From CAWKEY01 sp963848675 (lineage in GTDB: Bacteria > Pseudomonadota > Gammaproteobacteria > Methylococcales > Methylomonadaceae), in contig CAWKEY010000070.1 in the NCBI GenBank assembly GCA_963848675.1, positions 55,815 to 119,814 of the forward strand: 64,000 bases of DNA. The letters run 5' to 3'. Both the position numbers and the translations under genes were made by a program. Below are positions 53,036 to 62,226 of the stretch, in pieces. Under the pieces are notes generated by a model. The model was not told the origin of the DNA. It worked only from the letters and a program-made list of their open reading frames with translations, and made no database searches. How positions within the stretch are numbered: position 1 is the first letter of the stretch; each line of letters begins with the position of its first letter.

Positions 53036-54469
53036 ATGCTGAAAATATACAACACTCTGACGCGTAAAAAAGAAGTATTTCAGCCCCGGATACCTGGCCA
53101 AGTCGGCATGTATGTGTGCGGGATGACGGTTTATGATTATTGCCATATCGGCCATGCGCGTGTGATGGTGGTGTTTGATACTGTCGCGCGCTACCTTCGC
53201 TATTCCGGCTATGAATTGACTTATGTGCGCAATATTACCGATATTGACGACAAAATTATTCGGCGAGCTCATGAAAATGGAGAAGAATTCGGCAAACTGA
53301 CAGAGCGTTTTATTAATGCCATGCACGCCGACGAGCGGGCGCTTTCCGTGTTGCCCCCCGACATTGAACCCAGAGCGACGCAATCAATCGATGCAATTAT
53401 CGGCATGATTCAAACACTCATTGCTAAAGGCTTGGCCTATATTGGCAGTAATGGGGATGTCTTTTATTCGGTCGCTCAGTTTAAAGACTACGGCAAGTTG
53501 TCAGGCAAAAATCTGGCTGACTTACAGGCCGGTGAGCGCGTGGATGTGGACTTGGCCAAACAGAATCCCATGGATTTTGTGTTATGGAAAATGGCAAAAG
53601 CCAACGAACCCGCGTGGCAGTCGCCCTGGGGATTGGGGCGTCCGGGTTGGCATATAGAGTGTTCGGCGATGTCCACCTGCTGCTTGGGCAATCATTTTGA
53701 CATTCACGGCGGCGGTATGGATTTGCAATTTCCGCACCATGAAAATGAGATCGCCCAGTCGGAAGGCGCGACCGGCGAGAAGTTTGTTAACGTCTGGATG
53801 CACAACGGTTTCGTGCGCGTCAATGAAGAAAAGATGTCCAAATCGCTGGGTAATTTCTTTACCTTGAAAGACGTCCGTGAACGTTACCGCCGCTCCGACA
53901 TAATCCGTTTTTTTATTTTGTCCAGCCATTACCGCAGTCCGTTAAATTATTCCGACGAGCAGTTGAGCGATGCGGAAGCTGGGTTAACTCGCCTTTATAC
54001 GGCCTTGCGTGGTATTGATGGGGGCAAGGAGGCGGCTGAGACAAATTTTAAGACGCGCTTTGAGCAGGCTATGGATGATGATTTCAATACCCCTGTGGCC
54101 GTATCGGTGCTATTTGATTTGGCAAGAGAACTGAACAAGGCCAAAGCTGACGATAAAGAAAAAGCCATGGCATTGGCGGCTACTCTAAAATTTTTAGGCG
54201 GCTTGTTGGGAATATTGCAAACAGAACCTGATGAGTGGCTGAAAGGAATTGTTGTTGAGGGTGGTAGCTTCAACGCAACTTTAAGCGCAGTTATAACTGC
54301 ATTTGATTCGAGTTTTGCAAATGAAGTTGAACAGCAAATCCAGTTACGTCTTGATGCTAAAAAGAACAAAGACTGGGCTAGTGCTGATCGAATACGTGAT
54401 GAGCTAAAAGCAAAAGGTGTTATTTTGGAAGATGTTGCTGATGGAACGACGACTTGGCGATTTGAATAG
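53036..54469 (+). CDS. cysS: Cysteinyl-tRNA synthetase
   Basis: A 477-residue class I synthetase charging tRNA-Cys. The start is ATG 53036 (MLKIYNTLTRKKEVFQP), matching the family. GMYVCGMTVYDYCHIGHAR includes the first zinc Cys and the HIGH motif; ECSAMSTCCLGNHFDIHGGG supplies further zinc ligands; EEKMSKSLGN is the KMSKS loop. The C-terminal RLDAKKNKDWASADRIRDEL helix is also typical. It lies upstream of fchA on the same strand. Confidence 0.96.
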   Translation: MLKIYNTLTRKKEVFQPRIPGQVGMYVCGMTVYDYCHIGHARVMVVFDTVARYLRYSGYELTYVRNITDIDDKIIRRAHENGEEFGKLTERFINAMHADERALSVLPPDIEPRATQSIDAIIGMIQTLIAKGLAYIGSNGDVFYSVAQFKDYGKLSGKNLADLQAGERVDVDLAKQNPMDFVLWKMAKANEPAWQSPWGLGRPGWHIECSAMSTCCLGNHFDIHGGGMDLQFPHHENEIAQSEGATGEKFVNVWMHNGFVRVNEEKMSKSLGNFFTLKDVRERYRRSDIIRFFILSSHYRSPLNYSDEQLSDAEAGLTRLYTALRGIDGGKEAAETNFKTRFEQAMDDDFNTPVAVSVLFDLARELNKAKADDKEKAMALAATLKFLGGLLGILQTEPDEWLKGIVVEGGSFNATLSAVITAFDSSFANEVEQQIQLRLDAKKNKDWASADRIRDELKAKGVILEDVADGTTTWRFE

Positions 54470-54586
54470 CCGACAATCCCTCTAAGTTTCCCCAACAGTT
54501 AATCACCAGTATAGGTCGAGTTAACGTAGCGTAACCCGACATCCGTAGGTTAAATATGACTAAATTGATAACAGAGCCGTTACACC

Positions 54587-55216
54587 ATGATTGAAATAAA
54601 AGACAAATCAGTTCAGCTATTTATTGATGAATTGGCCAGTAAAGCCCCGACACCCGGAGGCGGTAGTGCTGCTGCCGTCATGGGCGCGCAATCAGCTGCC
54701 CTAATCAGCATGGTGTGTAATCTGACCATCGGTAAGCCCAAATACGCAGAAGTTGAAGCCGAAATGCAGGCATTGCTGGAAAAATCAGAAGCTTTACGAG
54801 AAAAAATGATTGGCATGATTAAGGCCGATGTCGATGTTTTTAATCGTTTAATGGCGACATACAGCCTGCCAAAAGACTCCGACGCTGAAAAAACAGCGCG
54901 TAGTGAGGCGATTCAGTCGGTATTAAAAGAAGCGACTGATGTGCCACTAGCCTGCGCACGCGCGTGTGCGGAAGCTGTTGAGTTGAGCCACATTGCAGCT
55001 GATAAAGGCAACCTGGGCGTCATTAGTGATGCCGGCGTCGCGGTAATGGCCGCTTATGCGGGCTTGAAAAGCGCGGCTTTAAATGTGTACATCAATGCTG
55101 CCAGTCTCAAGGACAGGGCATTTGCGGATGCCAAATTAGCCGAACTGGAAGCAATCCTTAATGGCGCAGATGTCGAGGCAGAAGATGTTTATCAGATGGT
55201 TAAAGCCAAGTTATAA
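54587..55216 (+). CDS. fchA: Methenyltetrahydrofolate cyclohydrolase (FTCD-C family)
   Basis: A 209-residue protein of the formiminotransferase-cyclodeaminase C-terminal family. Methylotrophs use such FchA proteins to interconvert methenyl- and formyl-tetrahydrofolate in the folate branch of C1 metabolism. The key N-terminal segment ELASKAPTPGGGSAAAVMGA is intact. A helical body with KADVDVFNRLMATYSLPKDS and DAGVAVMAAYAGLKSAALNV follows. No formiminotransferase domain is attached. The methylotroph context fits, though a formimino-tetrahydrofolate cyclodeaminase role cannot be excluded. Confidence 0.88.
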   Translation: MIEIKDKSVQLFIDELASKAPTPGGGSAAAVMGAQSAALISMVCNLTIGKPKYAEVEAEMQALLEKSEALREKMIGMIKADVDVFNRLMATYSLPKDSDAEKTARSEAIQSVLKEATDVPLACARACAEAVELSHIAADKGNLGVISDAGVAVMAAYAGLKSAALNVYINAASLKDRAFADAKLAELEAILNGADVEAEDVYQMVKAKL

Positions 55217-55331
55217 AATAATCATCATGATGAAATAAAAAAAGAGTTGACGATATAGTTACGCACCTTTACCATAGCTAGCTCTTCAAGGGTGGTTAAG
55301 AAGTTCGCAAGCCATTAATCAAGAAGGTCAT

Positions 55332-55408
55332 CGGGGTATAGCGCAGTCTGGTAGCGCGCCTGCTTTGGGAGCAGGATGTCGGGGGTTCGAATCCCTCTAC
55401 CCCGACCA
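55332..55408 (+). tRNA. tRNA-Pro (anticodon TGG)
   Basis: A 77-base tRNA with CCA encoded. The acceptor arms CGGGGTA and TACCCCG pair, the D-arm is GCGCAGTCTGGTAGCGC, the anticodon loop is TTTGGGA with anticodon TGG in a CTGC/GCAG stem, and the T-loop is GTTCGAA. It is the first of three tRNA genes. Confidence 0.97.
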
Positions 55409-55412
55409 TTTT

Positions 55413-55489
55413 GCGCTTGTAGCTCAGCCGGATAGAGCATCGGCCTTCTAAGCCGAGGGTCGCAGGTTCGAATCCTGCCAAGCGCGCCA
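55413..55489 (+). tRNA. tRNA-Arg (anticodon TCT)
   Basis: A 77-base tRNA with CCA encoded. Acceptor GCGCTTG pairs with CAAGCGC, the D-arm is AGCTCAGCCGGATAGAGC, the anticodon loop CTTCTAA carries TCT in a CGGC/GCCG stem, and GTTCGAATC forms the T-loop. It lies four bases after tRNA-Pro. Confidence 0.97.
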
Positions 55490-55512
55490 TTTATTGAATA
55501 TCCCATCATTAT

Positions 55513-55589
55513 GGTGAGCGTAACTCAGTTGGTAGAGTCCCGGATTGTGATTCCGGTTGTCGCGGGTTCGAGCCCCGTCGTTCACCCCA
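55513..55589 (+). tRNA. tRNA-His (anticodon GTG)
   Basis: A 77-base tRNA. The extra 5' G (G-1) is encoded, as in all bacterial tRNA-His. Acceptor GTGAGCG pairs with CGTTCAC, the anticodon loop TTGTGAT carries GTG in a CCGGA/TCCGG-type stem, and GTTCGAG is the T-loop. CCA is encoded. Confidence 0.96.
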
Positions 55590-55871
55590 TTAAATCAATA
55601 ACTTACATCATTTTAAGCGCAAATTCTTATGTTACAAGGGTCGCACTATCAAAATGTATGTTATTGTTTTTTAATAAAAAGATAAAATTTATTCTGCCCT
55701 ATTGTCTGAGTCTTCATCCAGGAACTTTACGCTATTAAATCAATTACTTATACGCTCTCTATTCGATGTTAGTTATGTCAATGAAGCAGTCCTGGATTCT
55801 GGGAATGTAAAGATCATCTTCAAAAGAATTCCTGCATTAAAATTCCTTTCATAGCAACACCCTTTTAATCC

Positions 55872-56671
55872 GGTTTTGTCGCAAAGTTTAACCAAATCCA
55901 GATAACACCTACTTTACAGGCAAAGCTATCCTGCTAAGGTCACAAACTGAATGTAAGCAGGTTATTTTCATCGGATAGCTGTCTCTTTCGGATCATGCGC
56001 TGTTTCAATTCCGTCTATGGTGGCCTTTGCAGAATGAAAGTCTTTGAAGCCCATTATCGGTTGGGTGATTTTTTTAATGAAACGGTGATCTTGCTCAATC
56101 AGGTTGTTCAAGTATTTAACCTGGCGTATTTCAACAAAACTGATCAAACCTGCAAGCCTCAGGAGAAAATTAATATTCTCCAATCCCACATAGTTTGCAC
56201 CGCTTTTGTCCATAACCACCTTGGATGGCAATCCATTAACATTTATAGCTTGCTTGAAGAAGGCTGTAGCCGCTTCTTCATCCCTGCGCTCGGAAAGCAT
56301 GAAATCAATGGTGTCGCCAAATTTGTCAACAGCCCGATATAAATAAACCCATTTACCTTTGACTTTGAAATAGGTTTCATCCATTCTCCACGAAGTCGCA
56401 ACCGGGCGTTTCCGTCTTTTTCCGCCAATGCAATGGCGGGTGAATAGTTGATAACCCAGCGATTCAACGTGGCATGGTCTACTTTAATACCCCCTTTCCT
56501 CCATAATCGCTTCTAAATCTCTATACGATGCACCGTACCGGACATAGAAAAAAACGGCGAAGAGAATTATATCTTTTGGAAAGTGGGCGCCTTTAAAACT
56601 GATCATCTCGGTTATTCAATTATTAAAATTGATAAAATTTAGCTCAGGCTGGCAAACTTTGCGACAAAACC
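55872..56671 (-). mobile_element. IS6 family-like insertion sequence, degenerate
   Basis: An 800-base element with perfect 18-base terminal inverted repeats: GGTTTTGTCGCAAAGTTT at 55872-55889 and its complement at 56654-56671. These resemble IS240/IS26-type ends. The 8 bases flanking each side (TTTAATCC and CAGCTAAC) do not match, so no target duplication remains. It carries one broken transposase gene. Confidence 0.9.
55968..56606 (-). pseudogene. IS6 family DDE transposase, frameshifted
   Basis: The gene starts at ATG 56606 (MISFKGAHFPKDIILFAVFF, YVRYGASYRDLEAIMEER). The frame breaks at a G-run near 56500 and again near 56425 (after LNRWVINYSP). The last part, RMDETYFKVKGKWVYLYRAV to GIETAHDPKETAIR, is intact and shows the DDE core: MDETY (first Asp), KVVMDKSGANY (second Asp) and the RQVKYLNNLIEQDHR block with the Glu. 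Two frameshifts make it non-functional as it stands. Confidence 0.88.
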
Positions 56672-56733
56672 CAGCTAACAGCGGTTTGCTAACCTGCTAA
56701 AATAAACCCTTTAAGACTTAAGGGAGTTAACCC

Positions 56734-57039
56734 GTGGTCAAATCCGAGCTATTGCGTAAACTCAACGAACAATTACCTGAGCTTCAGGGAAGCGATGTCG
56801 AGTTAGCGCTGAATTGCCTGTTGGAGCAGTTGACAGAAGCCTTGGCCCAGGGCGAGCGCGTAGAAATCCGAGGCTTTGGCAGTTTTGATTGTCGGTTTCG
56901 GTCGCCCCGGCTTGCGCGTAATCCTAAAACGGGGGCAACCGTTCATTTACCGGCTAAAGCCGCGATTCACTTCAAACCAGGCAAGGCCATGAGGGATCGC
57001 GTGAATGCAGCGCGAGACCAATGCCACATCACGGAATGA
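56734..57039 (+). CDS. ihfB: Integration host factor, beta subunit
   Basis: A 101-residue DNA-bending protein of the IHF/HU family with a GTG start. SELLRKLNEQLPELQGSDVE, EIRGFGSFDCRFRSPRLARN and PKTGATVHLPAKAAIHFKPG match IHF-beta, including the beta-arm with the DNA-intercalating Pro (ARNPKTG). In many gammaproteobacteria ihfB lies next to rpsA; here it stands alone between an IS element and a resolvase remnant. The 62-base gap to the IS leaves little room for a native promoter. Confidence 0.92.
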   Translation: MVKSELLRKLNEQLPELQGSDVELALNCLLEQLTEALAQGERVEIRGFGSFDCRFRSPRLARNPKTGATVHLPAKAAIHFKPGKAMRDRVNAARDQCHITE

Positions 57040-57142
57040 TCGCTTAACAGCGTTACTGTTATGAATTCAGGATATGTAACGTTAGTGACTAAAATGGGCA
57101 AATGAAAAATTGGATTTTTATTGTAACTCTGGCGCTTAACGG

Positions 57143-57580
57143 GATCGACCAGAACTAAAAGCCACACTTCAATACATTAGGGTAGGGGATACGCTTGTTG
57201 TCTGGAAGCTGGATCGGTTTCAAACAGCGTATCGAAACGGTTGAAGGCCTTGAGAAGAGGGGGATCGGATTTAAGTCCCTGACAGAGAATATCGACACCA
57301 CCACGTCTAGCGGCAAACTGATCTTTCATATTTTGCCTCACTGGCCGAATTTGAACGTTCAATCCTTAAAGAGCGAACCAAGGCTGGACTGGATGCGGCC
57401 CGAGCCAGAGGAAAGCGGGGAGGGCGGCCACCGTCTCTAACGGACAAAGACATTCAGGCCGCTAAAGCCATGCTCGCCGATCAGAACATAACCGTCGAGG
57501 AAGTGGCAGCCAGATTGAAAGTCGCTGCGTCCACACTTTATCTACATTTGCCGGGGGGGCAGGGGTTGGGTTATGAATAG
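57143..57580 (+). pseudogene. Serine recombinase (resolvase/invertase), remnant
   Basis: Sequence of the resolvase/invertase family: DRPELKATLQYIRVGDTLVV then WKLDRF in frame 2, VEGLEKRGIGFKSLTENID in frame 3 and FASLAEFERSILKERTKAG with RGKRGGRPPSLTDKDIQAAK back in frame 2. The C-terminal helix-turn-helix is seen (ITVEEVAARLKVAASTLYLH). The N-terminal catalytic Ser region is missing and two frameshifts are present. It is the tail of a Tn3-type resolvase gene. Confidence 0.85.
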
Positions 57581-58501
57581 CGGATAGTATCTGTTAGATG
57601 TTTTTGAGGTCGTTGATAGAGTTTCTGAAAAAAAATGTCGCTAAGGAAAAGCCGATCGCCGCCAGTTTTCACTGAACGGATAGTCAACCTTGAAGCGATC
57701 CTTCAGCGACCGCCATTGATCGACAGTCACCGACCCAAAGCTGTCATCGGCCAGTTAATTCTAGCGAATAATGCTTTTGCGCGGATCGAATTCTCAAAAG
57801 CAGCCACTGGCAATGAGCAAATTTTTGTTTTCTGGTCGTCGGCAGTCGACCCCAAGCGGTCAGATTCTAATCGAGAGTGATCTGACTGGTTAAAGAACAC
57901 AAAGCAGCCAGCGAGGAAAATCGTTCATTCGTCGTTAGATCGGCCTCAGCGGCCATTCGCGCTGATCAATACCGGGCGTTCATCAGAGACTGGCTCTTCT
58001 TCAAGGTCGAGGGGCAGTACCGACCCGCAGCTGTATCTTGGGCATCTTGAGCTTCCTTTGTTTGGCATGTCCCCACGCGTGGTTCGCCGCACCGGGACCA
58101 AGCGCCCGAGCCGACGCCCCATTAAGGTCTACCTCGATGCCCCGCAGCTGGCGTGTTACCCTCGGCTTCCGACATGCTGGCTTCATACAGAATGAGACTC
58201 TCCGCCGTGACGTTGGGTTTTCTATCGGTTATACTTTGGTAGAGGTAGGTGTCAGGTCCCATATGATTGCCTACCAGCCAACCAGGAGCTTTCTCTATTC
58301 TTGGTTAGAAGGCCTGCTTGCAGAGATATTTGAAGACCTCGATCAGAAAAGGTCGCCAACCTGAAGGTACTGGCGAGGCTCGAAGAACGAATCAGCCAGC
58401 TTGGTATAATGACCTTGCTCTCATCCGAAATCGGTCGCTAGATGAAACACAATCATCCGGTATCTGACAGGTAGGTAGAGCTGACAACACGTTGGAAGCT
58501 C
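57581..58501 (+). other. Decayed intergenic region between resolvase remnant and TIR gene
   Basis: Over 900 bases with no gene I can support. At 58072 a short open stretch (MSPRVVRRTGTKRPSRRPIK) resembles the start of small plasmid mobilisation or TraJ-like proteins, but it loses its frame within 30 codons. The region reads as mixed debris from mobile elements. A gene fragment is possible but not shown. Confidence 0.4.
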
Positions 58502-61306
58502 ATGGAAAACTCTAGCGGTAGTTTTGACGCATTCATCTCATACAGCCATGCCGCGGACGGCGGGCTAGCTTCAGCGCTCCAGCACGCGCTTCAGGTTTTC
58601 GCGAAGCCCTGGTACGTCCGCCGTGCGTTGCGGCTGTTTCGAGACCAGACGATCCTGACGGCAACACCGACGCTGTGGCCGAATATCGAGCGCGCGCTGT
58701 GCAAATCTCGCTACTTCATCCTCCTCGCGTCGCCGGGCGCAGCTTGCTCGACATGGGTGCAGCGCGAGGTCGAGTGGTGGCTCGCTCATCGCACGCCGGA
58801 AAAACTCTTGATCGTCTTGACGCAGGGAACGGTGGCCTGGAGCGAAGCGGCCCAGGACTTCGATTGGCAGCATACTGATGCCTTGCCACCTGTCCTGAAG
58901 GGCGTGTTTGCCACCGAACCATTGTGGGTAGATTTGAGGTGGGCAACATCCGAGCGCCTGTTTTCTCCGAAGGCTCCGGCATTTCAAGACGCGGTGGCAA
59001 ACCTCGCCGCACCTCTGCGCGACTGCCCCAAGGACGACCTGATCGGCGAAGACGTTCGCCAGCATCGTCGGGCTTTGCCGCTCGCCCGCAGCGCCGTGGT
59101 CGGTCTTGTCGGATTGGTGGTCGCACTCGCGGTCGCGGCGCTAGTTGCCCTTAACCAGCGGGATACCGCCATCTCAAGACAGCTCGCGGCTCAAGCGGTT
59201 ACTCGATTACCGACTCGACTGGATCTCGCGTTGCTCCTGGCGCATCAGGCATATGCGACCCGCGATACGCTGGAGGCGCGGAGTAGCCTGCTCAGCGCGC
59301 AGCAGTTCAGTCCATATCTGAAGGCCTTCCTGCATGGGCAGCTCACGGCCGTCGATGGTGTCGCATTCAGCCCTGATGGTTCGCTCCTGGCCGGCGCAGG
59401 CTCGGACGGGTCCGTCCTGCTGTGGAATGTGGCATCGCGACAGCCATTCGGTCCAACGTTGACAACTGGCGTACGCACGACTGATGAGGCGGGCGAACAA
59501 AGCGATGTGCACAATGGCGTAGCGTTCAGTCCGGACGGGAAACTGCTGGCCTCATCCGGCGCCGACAACGCGCTTCGCCTGTGGGATGTGAGCACCCACG
59601 AGCTCGCTGTTCCGCCATTGACCGGGCATAAAAGTGTCCTCGGCACACTCGCTTTCAGCCACAATGGCGTGCTCCTGGCTTCGGGGAGCTGGGACAGAAC
59701 CGTTCGTCTGTGGGATCCACGCACCGGTCAGCCGAACGGAGACCCCATCGAAGGTGTCGAGATGCCCGTCACCGGGCTCGTGTTCAGTCCTGACGATCAC
59801 CTCTTGGCGGCCGCGAGCATGGACGGTGAAATTGTGGTCTGGGACGTCGCGACGCGAAGGCTTGTGGGCATCGTGATGAAGCCAAAGTCGATCGGAATGG
59901 GTACTCCCCACAGCATCGCCTTCAGCCCGAACGGGAACCTGCTGATCTCCACGGACGATACCGGCAATATTCGACTTTGGGATGTCGCGAACAAGCGCGA
60001 GCACGATCGCTCTCCGCTTACCGGTCACGACGGCGCCGTGTTAAGCGTCGCGTTCAACGCGGACGGAACGCGTCTGGTTTCAGCCGGATGGGACCACACG
60101 GTGCGCCTGTGGGACATGAAAGACATGAGGGCACTCGGCGCGACTATGACGGGCCACAGTGATGTGGTCAAGAGCGTCGCATTTAGTCCGGACGGGCTCA
60201 CAATCGCGTCTTCGAGTGACGACCAGTCGGTGCGTCTCTGGGACGCAGCGCAGAACCCACCACTGAGCACCACGCTTGCCGGGCACACGAATCTGGTGAA
60301 CAGCACGACGTTCAGTCCGGATGGCAGGATCATCGCGTCCGCCAGTAACGACCAGTCGATTCGGCTCTGGGACGTCATTAGCCGGTCTCCTGTCGCGACG
60401 CTGAACGGACATACGGGGACCGTAAACACCCTCAGCTTCCGCAGTCAGGACGGCCTACTGGCGTCGGGCAGTGAGGACGGCACCGTTCGTTTCTGGGACG
60501 TGGCTGCTCAGCAGCAAGTTGGCAGGCTGGAAACGGGGCACACCAGCGGCGTTAAGAGTGTCGCATTCAGTCCCGATGGAAGGACGCTCGCCACGGGGGG
60601 CCGGGATGAGTTCGTCAAGAGCGATCCGAGACCGGGTGTCTCGGCATTTCGTGCTGGTGGAACCGTACGCCTGTGGGATGTCGCCACCCGCACAGCGATC
60701 GGCGAGCCTCTTGAGGGACACATGTCGAATGTGAACGCCGTGGTATTCAGTCGCGACGGAAAGATTCTCGCATCGGGCAGTTCGGACAATTCAATCCGTT
60801 TGTGGGATGTCCCGTCACGTAGGGCGCTGGGCGCCCCGCTAACTGGACATACCGGCAGCGTTGAGAGCGTGAATTTCAGTCCTGATGGCAAGCTTCTGGC
60901 ATCAGGTAGCAGAGATGGCACTGTCCGGCTGTGGGACGTTGAGCGGGGTACGGCGATCGGAGCCCCGTTGGCGGGCCACACGAGTGGGGTGCAGGGCGTG
61001 GCGTTTAGTCCAGATGGAACCTTGCTCGCGTCCGCGGGCTCCGATGGCACTTTGCGCCTTTGGGACGTTGCCCATCGCGAACAGTTCGCCTCGCCCATTC
61101 GTGGCGGCAGCGCAAGCATCGCCTTCGCCCCCAACGGACAGTTGCTGGTATCCGGCTCCGACAGTTTCGTTCGGATCTGGAACATTGCCGTTGATTCCTG
61201 GCTCGCGCGCACGTGCGCGCTCAGCAATCGTGATCTGACCAAGAGTGAATGGGCACAATTTGTGGGCGATGCACCCTACGAAAGGACGTGCCTGCGGCAT
61301 CAGTGA
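58502..61306 (+). CDS. TIR-transmembrane-WD40 repeat protein
   Basis: A 934-residue protein. Residues about 8-150 form a TIR domain (SFDAFISYSHAADGGLASAL; CSTWVQREVEWWL holds the probable catalytic Glu89). A transmembrane helix follows at about 197-220 (AVVGLVGLVVALAVAALVAL). From about 280 come fourteen WD40 repeats of the form GHTSGVKSVAFSPDGRTLAT ... VRLWDV, enough for two seven-bladed propellers; one repeat (about 700-740) has a long insertion. There is no NTPase domain between TIR and WD40. GC content is higher than in the flanking sequence. The surrounding mobile-element debris suggests horizontal transfer. A defence role through NAD+ cleavage is inferred from the TIR domain. Confidence 0.93.
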   Translation: MENSSGSFDAFISYSHAADGGLASALQHALQVFAKPWYVRRALRLFRDQTILTATPTLWPNIERALCKSRYFILLASPGAACSTWVQREVEWWLAHRTPEKLLIVLTQGTVAWSEAAQDFDWQHTDALPPVLKGVFATEPLWVDLRWATSERLFSPKAPAFQDAVANLAAPLRDCPKDDLIGEDVRQHRRALPLARSAVVGLVGLVVALAVAALVALNQRDTAISRQLAAQAVTRLPTRLDLALLLAHQAYATRDTLEARSSLLSAQQFSPYLKAFLHGQLTAVDGVAFSPDGSLLAGAGSDGSVLLWNVASRQPFGPTLTTGVRTTDEAGEQSDVHNGVAFSPDGKLLASSGADNALRLWDVSTHELAVPPLTGHKSVLGTLAFSHNGVLLASGSWDRTVRLWDPRTGQPNGDPIEGVEMPVTGLVFSPDDHLLAAASMDGEIVVWDVATRRLVGIVMKPKSIGMGTPHSIAFSPNGNLLISTDDTGNIRLWDVANKREHDRSPLTGHDGAVLSVAFNADGTRLVSAGWDHTVRLWDMKDMRALGATMTGHSDVVKSVAFSPDGLTIASSSDDQSVRLWDAAQNPPLSTTLAGHTNLVNSTTFSPDGRIIASASNDQSIRLWDVISRSPVATLNGHTGTVNTLSFRSQDGLLASGSEDGTVRFWDVAAQQQVGRLETGHTSGVKSVAFSPDGRTLATGGRDEFVKSDPRPGVSAFRAGGTVRLWDVATRTAIGEPLEGHMSNVNAVVFSRDGKILASGSSDNSIRLWDVPSRRALGAPLTGHTGSVESVNFSPDGKLLASGSRDGTVRLWDVERGTAIGAPLAGHTSGVQGVAFSPDGTLLASAGSDGTLRLWDVAHREQFASPIRGGSASIAFAPNGQLLVSGSDSFVRIWNIAVDSWLARTCALSNRDLTKSEWAQFVGDAPYERTCLRHQ

Positions 61307-61390
61307 TGCAGAGATGACTAAAGATCACGCTGTAACGGGATGCCAAAGTTCACTTTGCAAGGATTAGGTCTTCGGTGAAAGGTCGGTGCC

Positions 61391-61580
61391 CGCCTGGAGC
61401 AACTGCTACGCATTTCCGCGCACCCACCTTTTGCGCTGGGAAGGCTCAAGCAGTTGCGTGACGACCAGCTCGTCTATCAATCGCCGATGGCAGCACGCAA
61501 CTGCGCCTCACGTCCCTGGAATTGATCGAGCTGCAGGCCGCGCTGATCCAGTCCTAGTACCTCCACCGCCACTGTACTTC
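61391..61580 (+). pseudogene. IS91-type Y2 transposase, C-terminal remnant
   Basis: The reading RLEQLLRISAHPPFALGRLK, QLRDDQLVYQSP, then after a frameshift STQLRLTSLELIELQAALIQ and YLHRHC matches the C-terminal end of IS91-family (Y2) transposases, where RLxxLLRYxARPPFAxxRL, a LELIxRLAALIPPP segment and HRHRY are usual. Only a short fragment is left, with a frameshift and a stop. Confidence 0.7.
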
Positions 61581-62226
61581 TATCTCAAGGCCCGCTTGCT
61601 CCTAGCTTTGCCCTGCTCGCATCTCATCCGCAGCGGTCCACCCAATTGTCATGGCGCTCCAAATGGCAGCTTTCGGGCCTTGAGTTCCAACTCATCAAGG
61701 TGGCAGAGTGGCTGGAAGTACCAAATCGAGCACGGTTCCATATAGCTGACATTCGAGCCGAATAGCGATCAGGTGGGAACGACAGAAATGGTTGAAGGGA
61801 TGACCGAACGCTAACTGCGATGAATGCCTGCTTCGGGTGACATACCTGCCGTTCAACTTAGTGCTTTTTCGGGTCGATGGATGACTGGACATGGCCGTAG
61901 TGACTCAGTGATAATGTCAAATTGTTCGCCGAATAGCGGACAGTCAACTGGGGCAAAGGTTGCCTTAACTATTGAAATTGGATAGCCCGCCCGACGGTCG
62001 GGTAATGGCCGATTGGGTGAGGTCGCCAATGGTTGCTTTGTAGACCTCTAGTTCGCAGAGTCTGGATTGACTGACTGGCCGGTTTGGAGAAACGTGACAG
62101 ACAGGAATGGGTCGATAACGAACAGTCAATGCCGGTTTCAGCTGAGACTAATTTTTTAAACCGTCAGATTAAGTCCAGGGTTTTACAAATGTAGTGGTTC
62201 AACCCTGCTAACACCTAATTTTACAG
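61581..62226 (+). other. Intergenic debris, no gene seen
   Basis: No supported gene. Short phrases like GAATAGCGGACAGTCAACTG near 61933 resemble GAACGGATAGTCAACC near 57673, which hints that similar element debris lies on both sides of the TIR gene. The region ends at the 3' end of the ammonia-lyase pseudogene. Confidence 0.4.

Noticed and set aside
55296..55509. Two overlapping minus-strand reading frames of 64 codons across the tRNA genes
   Set aside because: They are the antisense of tRNA-Pro and tRNA-Arg, a well-known source of false proteins.
57635..57880. 81-codon plus-strand frame after the resolvase remnant
   Set aside because: No ribosome site, no similarity, and it lies within mobile-element debris.
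58038..58364. Plus-strand frame of 108 codons and a nearby TraJ/MobC-like start
   Set aside because: The resemblance covers about 25 residues in one frame only, with no ribosome site and no continuation.
59340..61190. Repeated DNA in the TIR gene as a possible CRISPR or tandem array
   Set aside because: The periodicity of about 126-130 bases is explained by WD40 repeats, and the copies are divergent coding sequence.
58571..61300. Minus-strand reading frames opposite the TIR-WD40 gene
   Set aside because: They mirror the WD40 repeats and have no recognisable fold or ribosome site.
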